Origin: an uncultured Clostridia bacterium
GTDB lineage: Bacteria > Bacillota > Clostridia > TANB77 > CAG-508
DNA length: 64,000 nt
Reading direction: 5' to 3'
Assembly: GCA_934122155.1 (NCBI GenBank)
Contig: CAKOVX010000007.1
Coordinates: 1 to 64,000 of the forward strand
Within the stretch, counting starts at the first letter, position 1; every line of letters starts with the position of its first letter. The position numbers were made by a program, and so were the translations under genes. Of this stretch, positions 1 to 9,154 are shown piece after piece. The notes under the pieces were generated by a model. That model saw nothing but the letters and a program-made list of their open reading frames with translations. It was not told where the DNA came from and did not search any database.

Positions 1-722
1 CTTGTACCTGTTGTTGAACTTGTTCTTGGATCTGTTGTTCCTGCTTCATATCTTCCTATATAAAATCCTTTGTTTTCTTGCACACTTTTCATCATTTTTA
101 AATATTCTGTATCTTCTCCATCATATCCACTTCCATATGGTTCAGTATACCTTGAACTAGTCGTGCTTCTTTTAAAAGTATCTTTGAATCCAGTGTCTAA
201 TCCATTTTCATCTACTGTACCCGTTGCTGTATAATTTACTGGTACCCATACAAATTCATTTCCATCTTTGTCTTGTATTACTAACCCTGTTGATACTGTT
301 TGTTCTCCATCTGTACTACCATCTGCTGCTACATCTGATACCTTAAAACCTTTTGGTATTGTTACTGTTGTATCTTCTGAATCTGTATATTTTGCATTCT
401 CTTTTAGTGTTCCATCTGTATTTTTACTTGCTTCTTCATATTTTTTTAATGTTATTGAACTTCCTCCTGTCTTTTCATCTATCCATTTGTCTAAATTGTT
501 TATTGCATCTAGGTCACTCTTTTTAGCGTCTTCCATTATATTTCCTGCATTTTTTGATTTGGTTAATATTCCATTTTCATTAAACAGTGCATTTAATGTT
601 ACTCCTGCTAATATTAATAGTACTACAATTGTAACTACAAGTGCTATTAGAGTAATACCTGCTTGATTTGAGTAATTTCTTTTTGCTGTTTTTTTACTTA
701 TTTTTGTCTCTTTTTTATTCAA
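1..722 (-). CDS. Prepilin-like protein with formylglycine-enzyme-like (SUMF1) domain, partial
   Basis: Reads off the left edge, so the C-terminal part is missing. Translation from TTG at 722 opens with a lysine-rich head, then a type IV prepilin-like signature (AGITLIALVVTIVVLLILAG), i.e. a hydrophobic helix preceded by a Gly. A linker follows, then NEFVWVPV and GFYIGRYEAG, which are typical of the start of FGE-sulfatase/SUMF1 domains. The TTG start is chosen because AGGAGG lies at 732-737, nine bases upstream, and no ATG fits. Such pilin-SUMF1 fusions are common in gut Clostridia and are presumed surface-exposed; their chemistry is unknown. The prepilin residue Glu5 is not evident, so cleavage by a prepilin peptidase is inferred only. 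A decayed relative lies at 46820-47353. Confidence 0.75.
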   Translation of the reverse strand, partial: MNKKETKISKKTAKRNYSNQAGITLIALVVTIVVLLILAGVTLNALFNENGILTKSKNAGNIMEDAKKSDLDAINNLDKWIDEKTGGSSITLKKYEEASKNTDGTLKENAKYTDSEDTTVTIPKGFKVSDVAADGSTDGEQTVSTGLVIQDKDGNEFVWVPVNYTATGTVDENGLDTGFKDTFKRSTTSSRYTEPYGSGYDGEDTEYLKMMKSVQENKGFYIGRYEAGTTDPRTSSTTGT

Positions 723-996
723 GGTTATCTTCCTCCTCTTTCTTCAGTATTTCTATTCTGTATTTTTCTATTATGTAATCTAATATGTACATTTTTTCTT
801 ATGCACATTTACTCATTTTATAGTTATAAATTATATATCTTACAGATTTACTCTATATTTAATTTTCAATGTTCCATAAAAAATTTTGTACATATTTTCT
901 CCTTATTAGATTATCATAACATTTTTTTATTTTCAATACTTTTCTTTAATTTATATTCAACCTTTTCAATATTTTTTATACTTTGTCAACAGTCTG

Positions 997-1031
997 AAAA
1001 AACGTATTGAATTAAGTTCAATACGTTTTTT
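997..1031. terminator. Hairpin with A/T flanks in divergent spacer
   Basis: Perfect inverted repeat AACGTATTGAA / TTCAATACGTT (1001-1011 and 1017-1027), loop TTAAG, flanked by A4 and T4, so it looks like a bidirectional intrinsic terminator. It lies between two divergent genes, where a terminator is unexpected. The rest of 723-1090 is AT-rich and shows no gene. Confidence 0.55.
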
Positions 1032-1060
1032 GAATATTTTTTATTTTTTGGAAAATAATA
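1031..1060 (+). promoter_or_regulatory. Possible sigma-G/sigma-F-type promoter for the germinant receptor operon
   Basis: TGAATA at 1031-1036, a 17-base spacer, then AATAATA at 1054-1060. This resembles the forespore consensus (TGnATA, CATnnTA) with one mismatch at the first base of the -10. gerA-type operons are forespore-expressed in Bacillus, which fits. The match is short and in AT-rich DNA. Confidence 0.4.
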
Positions 1061-1090
1061 AATGTAGAATTTTTATGTTTGGGAGTTATT

Positions 1091-2815
1091 ATGAGTTTTA
1101 AAGATAAGCTTACAAATATAGTTAAAAGTGTGTTTGATTCACCTGACCAAAATGAATATAATTTTACCTTATCTAGCCCTTATGAAAATGATGGCAATAA
1201 TGTTAGTATGACTCCTGAGGAGCTTGATAAAAATGAGGAAATCTTTGAGGCGGAAAACATTTTTCCTAGCCTTTCTGTTAATCTTGAGTATGTTAAGGTT
1301 AAGTATAATCTTTTAATAAATAGTGATATTATTGTTAGAGAATTCACTCTGACAGCGAGAAATAGGCAGTATCAAGCTTTTCTTCTTTTGATTGATGGTA
1401 TGGTAAATTCGGAGCTTGTAAATGATAATGTACTAGAAGCTCTTATGATGCGTAATAGAGCTAATATTTTTGATGGTGAACAAAATCAGATTATAAATGA
1501 GGCTAAAACAAATAATATTACTGTTAGAAAAGTTAAAAAGTTTGATTTAGAAACATATATATCTGACTGTTTGCTTCCTCAAAATAGTGTTAAAAAAGTT
1601 AGCTCTTTTAAAGATGCTTTTAATGGTGTTAATATGGGTAATTGTTTGCTTTTTGTTGATACTCTTGGAATTGCTTATGATATTGATGTAAAAGGATTTA
1701 AACAAAGAGGTGTTGAGCCTCCTAATAATGAGGTTATTATTAAAGGACCTCAAGAAGGATTTGTTGAAAATATTCGTACTAACACTTCTCTACTTCGCCG
1801 AATTATCAATAATGAAAATCTAATAATAGAAAGTATTGAGGTTGGTAATTTAAGTAAAACAAAATGTTGTATTTGTTATATGCAAGATATTGCAAATGCT
1901 GATTTAGTTGCAGAAGTAAAATACAGAGTTAGCAATTTAAGAATTGATACTTTGCTTTCTAGTGGTGAACTTCAGCAATTGATCGAAGATAAAAACAATT
2001 ACACAATTCCACAAATAATATCCACCGAAAGACCTGATAAGGCTGCTAAGCATTTATATAGTGGCAAAGTAGTAGTTATAGTTAATGGAAATCCTTATGT
2101 TCTTATTATGCCAGCTACTTTTACTGATTTTATTGCATCACCTGAAGATAGTAATTTGAAGTTTCAGTTTGCAAATTTTTCAAAAATTTTGCGCTTAATC
2201 TCGATTTTTATAACACTACTTCTTCCTGGATTATATGTTGCAATTTCAGATTTTCACCAAGAGCTACTTCCAACTGAATTGCTATTTTCTGTAATTGCCT
2301 CAAGAGAAAATGTTCCATTTCCTATTATTTTTGAAATTTTACTTATGGAAATTTCTTTTGAACTTATTCGTGAAGCTGGGTTAAGGGTTCCCTCTCCTAT
2401 TGGTCCAACTATAGGTATTGTTGGTGCTTTGGTTTTAGGACAAGCTGCTGTTAGTGCTGATATTGTAAGCCCTATTTTAATCATTGTTGTTGCAATTACT
2501 GGTATAGCATCTTTTGCCATTCCTGATTTTTACTTTGGCTATCATTTGAGAATACTAAGGTTTGGCTTTATCCTTTTAGGGTATATTGCAGGATTTTTCG
2601 GAATTGCTGTTGGGCTTTGTGTATATGCTACCATTTTGTGCAGTATCAAATCTTTTGGAGTTCCATTTATGGCACCATATAGCCCTATTACAAATATAAA
2701 TGAAAGTGGATTTTTCTTAGACCCAATGTGGAAACGTGAAAAAAGACCTGATTATTTAAATACCAAAAAGCAAAACTCACAGTCTCACATAAGTAGAACT
2801 TGGAAATATAAATAG
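1091..2815 (+). CDS. GerA-family spore germinant receptor subunit A
   Basis: About 574 residues. The N-terminal half is the soluble domain, and the C-terminal half has several membrane helices with the family motifs FELIREAGLRVPSPIG and IGIVGALVLGQAAV. The protein is the A subunit of a nutrient germinant receptor in the spore inner membrane. An upstream in-frame TTG at 1079 is possible, but GGGAG at 1081-1085 sits five bases before the ATG at 1091, which is preferred. It is followed at 14 bases by subunit B, so the genes form an operon. Which paralogue (gerA, gerB, gerK-like) cannot be told from sequence alone. Confidence 0.93.
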   Translation: MSFKDKLTNIVKSVFDSPDQNEYNFTLSSPYENDGNNVSMTPEELDKNEEIFEAENIFPSLSVNLEYVKVKYNLLINSDIIVREFTLTARNRQYQAFLLLIDGMVNSELVNDNVLEALMMRNRANIFDGEQNQIINEAKTNNITVRKVKKFDLETYISDCLLPQNSVKKVSSFKDAFNGVNMGNCLLFVDTLGIAYDIDVKGFKQRGVEPPNNEVIIKGPQEGFVENIRTNTSLLRRIINNENLIIESIEVGNLSKTKCCICYMQDIANADLVAEVKYRVSNLRIDTLLSSGELQQLIEDKNNYTIPQIISTERPDKAAKHLYSGKVVVIVNGNPYVLIMPATFTDFIASPEDSNLKFQFANFSKILRLISIFITLLLPGLYVAISDFHQELLPTELLFSVIASRENVPFPIIFEILLMEISFELIREAGLRVPSPIGPTIGIVGALVLGQAAVSADIVSPILIIVVAITGIASFAIPDFYFGYHLRILRFGFILLGYIAGFFGIAVGLCVYATILCSIKSFGVPFMAPYSPITNINESGFFLDPMWKREKRPDYLNTKKQNSQSHISRTWKYK

Positions 2816-2829
2816 AAAGGAGCAGTTTT

Positions 2830-3948
2830 ATGACAGAACAAAAATTAGGAAAATGGGAAGCAATTATTTTAATTGTTGCTATTATTATAAATCACATAAT
2901 TTTAGGCTTACCCAGAAGTATTGTAGCTGAACACGCTTCTGCTTCTATTCTTAATGTTATATATATTAGTGCTATTGTAATAATCCTAATCTTCTTGATT
3001 TGCAAGTTATTAGAGAGTTTTCCTGGTTTAGATATTATAGATATTGCCGAATTTTTAGGTGGCAAGGTTTTAAAAATAGGTATTTCAATTTTATTTTTAC
3101 TTTATATTATTTTTATCACTGGAATACTGCTTAGAAGTTTTTCGGAGGGGCTAAAGCTTATATTTTTTCCTAGAACTTCTTTGCCTATAATTATGATTTT
3201 GTTTTTAATTGCTATTGTAATTATGAATAAGCTTAATATTGTTTCTATTGCACGTGCCAATTTATTTTTTACCATATTAGTTGCTGTTAGTATGATTTTT
3301 ATATTTATAGGAAATTGGAAGAACCTTACCTTTCAAAAGATTTTCCCTATTTTAGGGAATGGTGCTTATACAACATTTTTTAGTGGGTTAAGCGATTTAT
3401 TTGCTTTTGGTGGAATTGCTTGTATATACCTTCTTCCACCTTATTTAAAAAATCAAAAAGATTTTAAAAAGGTAGCTTATACCTCTGTTGGACTTTCTGC
3501 ATTTTTCTTACTAATTAGTGCGGCAACTTTACTTTTTATTTTTCCACCTACAATTATAGAGCAACAAATATTTCCTATTTATTTAGCATCTCGTTTTATA
3601 GATTTTAGTAGATTTTTTCAAAGGTTAGATGCATTATTTTTACTTATTTGGCTACTCTCTATCATATGTTATTTGGCAATTGTACTATACTTTTCTTCTA
3701 GCATATTTAAAAGAGTTACAAATTTGAAATATTCAAAATGGATTTCTACTTTGTTTGCTTTATTTATATTTGGAACTGCTTTAATTCCTAAAAATATGCA
3801 GGAAATAAGCTTTCTAGAAAATACTGTATACAGATATATTATTTTAATTTTAGTATTTGCCTTGAGTATTATTATTTTAGTTTTGGCTAATATTAAATAT
3901 TTACGAAGTCAAAAAATGAAAGGAATTGTTAATGAAAAACGCATATAA
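2830..3948 (+). CDS. GerB-family germinant receptor permease subunit
   Basis: 372 residues, almost entirely hydrophobic, with about ten predicted membrane helices and the spore-permease layout of an amino-acid/polyamine/organocation-type transporter (PF03845 family). This subunit is thought to bind the germinant. The start ATG has GAAAGGAG upstream. Its end overlaps the start of the C-subunit gene by 17 bases, so translation is probably coupled. Confidence 0.92.
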   Translation: MTEQKLGKWEAIILIVAIIINHIILGLPRSIVAEHASASILNVIYISAIVIILIFLICKLLESFPGLDIIDIAEFLGGKVLKIGISILFLLYIIFITGILLRSFSEGLKLIFFPRTSLPIIMILFLIAIVIMNKLNIVSIARANLFFTILVAVSMIFIFIGNWKNLTFQKIFPILGNGAYTTFFSGLSDLFAFGGIACIYLLPPYLKNQKDFKKVAYTSVGLSAFFLLISAATLLFIFPPTIIEQQIFPIYLASRFIDFSRFFQRLDALFLLIWLLSIICYLAIVLYFSSSIFKRVTNLKYSKWISTLFALFIFGTALIPKNMQEISFLENTVYRYIILILVFALSIIILVLANIKYLRSQKMKGIVNEKRI

Positions 3949-5150
3949 GTATATTTTGATTATATTGGTTGTGATATTATTTTCTTTTGCATTTACAAGT
4001 AGTCACCGTATTCAAAGTATAGATGATTTAACTTATATTGTTGCACTAGGCATAGATGTTGGAGATACAGAAAGATTAAAAGTTACATTTCAATTTACTA
4101 AACCAAGTGCCTCTTCTGGTGAGGGCTCTTCAGATGAAAGCTCTTCTATAATTATGGATACAATAGAGGCTCCTTCTATTGACGCTGCACTTAATTTAAT
4201 AAATACTTATTCTAGTAAAGAAATAAACTTGTCTCATTGTAAGCTTATAATATTCTCTGAAAAAATTGCAATGTCTGGAATTAAAGAAGAAATATTTTCT
4301 TTAGCTAACAAAGTACAAATTAGACCTGATACCAATATTCTTATAACCACTTCATCTGCTAGGGATTATATTGCAAGTGTAAAACCAACTTTGGACAATT
4401 TAATAACGAAGTTTTATGCTACATTTCCCAATTCTAGTGAATATACTGGATATATTGTAGATGCTAATCTTGGACAATTTATGAATAAAATAACATCTCT
4501 TGCTTCTCAACCTGTTGCACTTCTACGGCAATGTAATTTCTAAAGCTGATTCTAATCAGTCTTCTAACAATAAAAGTTCTGATGATTCTGGTAGTGAGAT
4601 TTTAGAGGCAAAAAATGGCGTTGAAAATGTTGGTACTGCAGTGTTTAGACAAGATAAACTTGTTGGTACTTTAACTCCTTTAGAAACTGTTGCTCACTTG
4701 ATTGTCACTGGTAAGGTTAAAAGCTGTAATATTTCAATGCCAGACCCTGAAAACAAGGAGAATTTAATTGATTTATATTTTGATTTTACTACAAGCCCTA
4801 AAATCAATGTTTCACTTTTAAATGGAACACCTTATATAAAAATAAAGGTTAAGGCAAATGCAACTATTTCTTCTATTAAGCAATTATCTAGCACTAATAC
4901 CGAACAGCAAATTAAACTAACTCAAGAATATGCTAATAATTATTTAGAAAAATTACTTTTACATTATTTATATAAAACTTCAAAAGAATTGAAGTCTGAT
5001 TGTAGTGGTTTTGGTAATTATGCTTTAAAGAATTTTAAAACTATGCAAGAATTAGAGAATTATAACTGGTTACAACATTATCAAGATTCATTTTTCAAAG
5101 TTGAAACTGATGTTGTAGTTGACTCTGGATTTTTGTTAACAGGAATTTAA
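3932..5150 (+). pseudogene. Ger(x)C-family germinant receptor subunit C, frameshifted
   Basis: Two reading frames cover one Ger(x)C protein: MKNAYKYILIILVV through SLASQPVALL, then GNVISKADSNQSS to the stop at 5150. Removing the single c at 4526 joins them into 405 residues, the normal length for the family. ATG 3932 is used because AAAGGA precedes it by seven bases; the upstream TTG at 3926 lacks this. The expected lipobox Cys after the signal helix is absent (FAFTSSHRIQS), although the family is normally a lipoprotein. VALGIDVGD is the usual family opening. The shift may be a real mutation or a sequence error. Confidence 0.85.
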
Positions 5151-5162
5151 AAGGAGATTTTT

Positions 5163-5333
5163 ATGGTTGTAAGTTTTTTAGTGGTTTTATTTGCATTACT
5201 TGCTTTGGTTGAAAGCGTTAGTTATGGGTTTTATGAGGTTGTAGTAAACAAAAATAAGCCCGGAGGCTTAATTTCAATCTTTCTTACTATTATAGGCTTT
5301 GCATTTGCTGTTACAATGTATTTTATATACTAA
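5163..5333 (+). CDS. Small two-helix membrane protein, GerKD/GerUD-like D subunit
   Basis: 56 codons starting at ATG 5163 with AAGGAG nine bases upstream. The protein has a hydrophobic helix at residues 2-17, a short polar loop (VVNKNKPGG) and a second helix at 37-55. Small two-helix D subunits are known at the end of some gerA-type operons in Bacillus, and position and topology match, so I infer the same role. It ends directly at a terminator. Sequence identity to known D subunits cannot be checked here. Confidence 0.75.
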   Translation: MVVSFLVVLFALLALVESVSYGFYEVVVNKNKPGGLISIFLTIIGFAFAVTMYFIY

Positions 5334-5358
5334 AACGTGCCATAATTTGGCACGTTTT
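5332..5358. terminator. Bidirectional intrinsic terminator between ger operon and rnr
   Basis: AAAACGTGCC / GGCACGTTTT (5332-5341, 5349-5358) with a 7-base loop; A and T runs on both sides serve the two converging genes. Confidence 0.9.
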
Positions 5359-7163
5359 TATCCTGAAATTTTTTCAAAGTCTACTTTTCTTGTTAGTTTG
5401 TCTGCGAAGATTACACGCACTTTTATGCTGTCTCCTATTTTATATATCTTCTTGCTTTTTTCTCCTTGAAGTGTTTTCTTTTCTTCGTCATATATAAAGT
5501 ATTCGTTTCCTAAATCATCAAAACGTATTAATCCTTCTACTGTGTTTGGAAGTTCTACAAACATTCCAAATGATGTTATACTTGAAATAATTCCTTCGTA
5601 TTCTTCGCCTATTTTGCTTTGCATATATTCAGCCTTTTTAATTGCGTCTGCATCTCGCTCTACTTTTTGTGCAATTTTTTCTCTTTCAGATGAACGTTCT
5701 GCATATTTTACAGCTTGACTACTATATTTTTCTATTTCATTTTCTTTTAGTTGATAGTTTTCTTCTAAGTATTTTGATATTATTCTGTGTATGAATAAGT
5801 CTGGGTATCTTCTTATTGGTGATGTAAAATGACAATAGTATTTACTTGCAATTCCAAAGTGTCCTTTGTTTTCTGCTTCATATCTTGCTACTTTTAGAGT
5901 TCTTAATATAAGGTTTGATACTACTCTTTCTTCTGGTTTTCCTTTTACTTTTTCTAAAACTTCTGCAAATGCTTTTGGATGAATATTGGCTTTGTTTCCT
6001 TTTATTTTATATCCTAAATTCCATAAGAATCTATTTAGTTCTGCTATTTTTTCTTCGTCTGGTACCTCATGCACACGATATATAAATGGAGCCTCTAACC
6101 AATAAAATTTTTCTGCTACTGTTTCATTTGCAGTTAGCATAAATTGCTCTATAATTTCATTTGCAAAATACATTTCATATTTGTCTACATTTATTGCTAC
6201 TCCTTGTTCGTCTAATGTTATTTTGCTTTCTGGAATATCTAAATTTAAGCTTCCTGCTTTTGTTCTTCTTTGTTTTAATATATTAGCAAGTTCTTCCATT
6301 CTTTTAAAGTGTTCAAAGTATGGTTCACATTCTTTTAATAATTTTTGTTTTGCTTTTGGTTTGAATATGCCCTTGTCTTCTGCTCCTTCTATTTCGTCTA
6401 GTATAGTTTGTACCTCTTTGTAACTCATTCTTCTAGTTACTTTTATTACACTTTTTTGTATGTCTGAAGATACTACTTCTCCTTTTTGGTTTATTTCCAT
6501 TAAAACAGTTATTGCAAATCTATCTTCTTTTTGATTTAAACTACATATTCCATTTGATAGCTCTTTTGGAAGCATTGGAATTACTCTATCTAACATATAT
6601 ATACTAGTACCTCTAATTATTGCTTCTTTATCAAGTTTAGATTTTTCTTGCACATAATAGCTAACATCTGCAATAGACACATTTAAAAGATAATTTCCAT
6701 TTTTTAATTTTTCTACTGATACTGCATCATCTAAGTCTTTTGCATCTTCTCCATCAATAGTAAATATTATTTTATTTCTTAAATCCAATCTATTTGGAAT
6801 GTCTTTTTTAGCTACTTCTTGTTTTATTGCTTTTGCTTCGTTTATAACTGCTTCTGGAAATTCATATGGCAAGTCATAGTCTTTTACTAATGAAAGCATG
6901 TCCACTCCTGCTTGATTTATATTGCCTAGTATTTCAATTATTTTGCCTTCTGCTTTTCTATTTTTTTCAGGTAATTTTAATATTTGCACTACTACCTTTT
7001 GATTATTTTTAGCCTTTTTGCTATTCTTTTTAGATATGTATATATCTGCTTTTATTTTTCTATCATCAAGCACAACAAAACCGAAGTTTTTACTTTTTTG
7101 AAAAACTCCTACATACTTATCTTTTTCAAATTCTTGATTATCCTTCTTTAACTCTTCTTTCAT
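5358..7163 (-). CDS. rnr: Ribonuclease R (RNase II/RNB family)
   Basis: 601 residues. A cold-shock domain (about 15-75) precedes the RNB catalytic domain with TIDGEDAKDLDDAV (metal-binding aspartates, about 136-147) and MLPKELSNGICSL; an S1 domain ends the protein (about 520-600). The enzyme is a 3'-5' exoribonuclease that degrades structured RNA and takes part in rRNA and trans-translation quality control. It is shorter than typical RNase R (about 700-800) because the N-terminal helix-turn-helix extension is absent. The neighbourhood with secG is the usual Firmicutes one, but smpB is not next door. RNase II is the alternative name; the Firmicutes context favours R. Confidence 0.93.
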   Translation of the reverse strand: MKEELKKDNQEFEKDKYVGVFQKSKNFGFVVLDDRKIKADIYISKKNSKKAKNNQKVVVQILKLPEKNRKAEGKIIEILGNINQAGVDMLSLVKDYDLPYEFPEAVINEAKAIKQEVAKKDIPNRLDLRNKIIFTIDGEDAKDLDDAVSVEKLKNGNYLLNVSIADVSYYVQEKSKLDKEAIIRGTSIYMLDRVIPMLPKELSNGICSLNQKEDRFAITVLMEINQKGEVVSSDIQKSVIKVTRRMSYKEVQTILDEIEGAEDKGIFKPKAKQKLLKECEPYFEHFKRMEELANILKQRRTKAGSLNLDIPESKITLDEQGVAINVDKYEMYFANEIIEQFMLTANETVAEKFYWLEAPFIYRVHEVPDEEKIAELNRFLWNLGYKIKGNKANIHPKAFAEVLEKVKGKPEERVVSNLILRTLKVARYEAENKGHFGIASKYYCHFTSPIRRYPDLFIHRIISKYLEENYQLKENEIEKYSSQAVKYAERSSEREKIAQKVERDADAIKKAEYMQSKIGEEYEGIISSITSFGMFVELPNTVEGLIRFDDLGNEYFIYDEEKKTLQGEKSKKIYKIGDSIKVRVIFADKLTRKVDFEKISG

Positions 7164-7241
7164 ACTTTTCCTTTACTTTTATTATGTCATAACTTTAATT
7201 AGTTATACTTATCAATAATAATTACAGCTTTTCACCATCAT

Positions 7242-8237
7242 TTATTTGTCTACTTTGTTTTCTATAATTAATTTTACTTTTTCCTTATGTGCTTGTATTC
7301 TTGCACTTCCGCCTATTGGAAATGTAATTGTCGGTGTTGTATGTCCAAAATCACATCCTCCAATAACTGGTATATTGTTTAATATATCTTTGTTTTTTAT
7401 TATAGCTTTCCATAAATCTGAATTCATATCGCAATCTTTTTCTGCTCTTCCTAAAACTATACCTTTAATTTTATTTGCATTTGGCAGTTGTAATAAACTT
7501 TCTAAATTTCTATCAAACTCATATTGAAATTTATTACCTGCCATATCGTCATCTTCAATAAAAAGTATTTTATCTGCCAAATCTGGCATAAATTCTGTGC
7601 CTTGTAACAAATTTAATGTGCATAAATTTCCGCCGATTATTGTTCCTTCTGCTTCACCTTCATTAATAACAAACATGCCTTCATTTTCTATAAATTCTCT
7701 TTCTTCTTGATTTTTCCACCACCTGTCATTACTCCATTTTTCTGAAGGCTTAACCTCAAATGCTTCATTGTTCAATAACATTTTGCAAAAATACTCATAT
7801 GTATATTCAAAACCTTTTTCCATTCCAAAATTAAAAAGATTCGGTCCATAATAGGTTATGAGTCCACTTTTTTTGTATATTGCATTTAATAATGCTGTGA
7901 TGTCTGAGAAGCCACATATAATTTTTGGGTTTTCTTTTATTATGTTATAATCTATATATTTTAATAACTGATTCACATTATATCCACCAGTCGCTGTTAT
8001 AATGGCTTTTACGTTTTTATCTAAGAAAGCAGTATGTATATCATCTACACGCTTTTGAATAGATGAACTCTTTGCAAAATCACTATCATTTGCATATTTC
8101 GAAACAGAAACCTTAAAACCATATTCTTCTAATTTTTTTTGAGCATATTCATTTCTATTAAAATCTAAATTTACCAAACTCCTTGATGGTGCAATTATTC
8201 TTATTTCGTCTCCTAATTTTAATTTTTGATACAGCAT
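7242..8237 (-). CDS. LD-carboxypeptidase (peptidase family S66)
   Basis: 331 residues. GFSDITAL carries the presumed nucleophile Ser111; LFIEDDD (about 233-239) and GGCDFGHTTPTITFPIGG (about 290-308) hold the Glu and His of the Ser-Glu-His triad. Family members cut the L,D bond in muropeptides during cell-wall recycling (LdcA) or inactivate microcin C-like peptides (MccF). No signal peptide, so it should be cytoplasmic. Which substrate applies cannot be decided. It lies between secG and rnr on the same strand, with a hairpin between it and secG. Confidence 0.88.
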   Translation of the reverse strand: MLYQKLKLGDEIRIIAPSRSLVNLDFNRNEYAQKKLEEYGFKVSVSKYANDSDFAKSSSIQKRVDDIHTAFLDKNVKAIITATGGYNVNQLLKYIDYNIIKENPKIICGFSDITALLNAIYKKSGLITYYGPNLFNFGMEKGFEYTYEYFCKMLLNNEAFEVKPSEKWSNDRWWKNQEEREFIENEGMFVINEGEAEGTIIGGNLCTLNLLQGTEFMPDLADKILFIEDDDMAGNKFQYEFDRNLESLLQLPNANKIKGIVLGRAEKDCDMNSDLWKAIIKNKDILNNIPVIGGCDFGHTTPTITFPIGGSARIQAHKEKVKLIIENKVDK

Positions 8238-8278
8238 CTTTTAATCTCCCCCAATTATTTTTTATTACAACACAAAGC

Positions 8279-8311
8279 AAAATGTGGCAGAACTTTATTC
8301 TGCCACATTTT
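8279..8311. terminator. Intrinsic terminator-like hairpin after secG
   Basis: 14-bp perfect stem AAAATGTGGCAGAA / TTCTGCCACATTTT around the loop CTTTA, just downstream of secG. The U tract in the secG direction is formed by the stem foot. Confidence 0.8.
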
Positions 8312-8318
8312 ATAGTTT

Positions 8319-8567
8319 TTATACTAGATATAGGATTCCTAAGACAATTGCTAATACAGCAAATGTAATTCCGAGAATTATTGTCCACTTCTTTAGCTTG
8401 CCTTCCTTTGTTCTTCCCTTATTTTGTTCATAAAAATTATTGGTAGAAGAACCTGTAATTGTTCCTGAAGCACCTTGCTTTTCACTATTTTGCACTGCTG
8501 CTAAAATAATTAAAGCAATACAAACAATAACATAAATAACTAATATAATATATTTTAGTATTTCCAT
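8319..8567 (-). CDS. secG: Preprotein translocase subunit SecG
   Basis: 82 residues with two hydrophobic segments (3-23 and about 61-81) and the conserved QNSEKQGASGTITGSS loop. It is an accessory subunit of the SecYEG channel in the membrane. It stands upstream of rnr as in many Firmicutes, 41 bases downstream of rplQ. Confidence 0.93.
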   Translation of the reverse strand: MEILKYIILVIYVIVCIALIILAAVQNSEKQGASGTITGSSTNNFYEQNKGRTKEGKLKKWTIILGITFAVLAIVLGILYLV

Positions 8568-8608
8568 ATTTCACACTCTCCTATATTTGCTTCTTTAAAA
8601 CAATTATA

Positions 8609-9133
8609 TTAAACTAGTTTTAAAATAACCATTTCTGCATTATCACCTTTTCTTGGTCCTACTTTAAGTATACTTGTGTATCCACCAACTCTACCTTCAT
8701 ATTTAGGAGCAATCTCGTTAAATAATTTTGCAGTTAAATCAATGTTATTTCCTTCACTATCTTTTACTTTATTAATATTTTTCATCATTTTTCTTCTAGC
8801 ATTTAATCTTGATGGCATATCTTTTTGTCTTTTTTCTGTTGTTGTTTCTTTTACTACTCTTAGATATTCTTTACCATTTTTGCTTTTTACAAGTTCTGTT
8901 ACTTTGTTTCCTTTGCTATCTAATTTTGCTTTAGAAACTTTAACATCTACCATTTCAAAATTATCTTTTTCTTTTACTGCTAATGAAACTAGACTATCTG
9001 CAATTGCTTTTACTTCTTTTGCTCTAGCTTCAGTAGTTTCTATTTGTCCATGTAGAATTAAGTCTGTTGTTAATGTTTTTAGCATTGCTAATCTAACATC
9101 TGTTGTTTTACCTAATTTTCTATTTGTAGCCAA
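8609..9133 (-). CDS. rplQ: Ribosomal protein bL17, long form
   Basis: 174 residues, last gene of the alpha operon. N-terminal RKLGKTTDVRLAMLKTLTTD and C-terminal RVGGYTSILKVGPRKGDNAE are typical L17. The family is usually 110-130 residues; here about 50 extra, charged residues (about 56-110) sit between the two halves. The reading frame is clean through the insert, so it is not an artefact of a shift. Confidence 0.93.
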   Translation of the reverse strand: MATNRKLGKTTDVRLAMLKTLTTDLILHGQIETTEARAKEVKAIADSLVSLAVKEKDNFEMVDVKVSKAKLDSKGNKVTELVKSKNGKEYLRVVKETTTEKRQKDMPSRLNARRKMMKNINKVKDSEGNNIDLTAKLFNEIAPKYEGRVGGYTSILKVGPRKGDNAEMVILKLV

Positions 9134-9154
9134 TTTTTTTCCCTCCTTCTGCTC

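Noticed and set aside
268..666. 132-codon open frame on the + strand
   Set aside because: Antisense of the prepilin-SUMF1 gene, which has clear protein motifs on the - strand.
801..1010. 69-codon open frame on the + strand
   Set aside because: Pure Phe/Leu/Tyr/Ser from AT-rich spacer, no ribosome binding site, runs through the hairpin at 997.
8158..8388. 76-codon frame across the secG-LD-carboxypeptidase spacer
   Set aside because: Runs through a 14-bp terminator hairpin and overlaps both genes; no family features.
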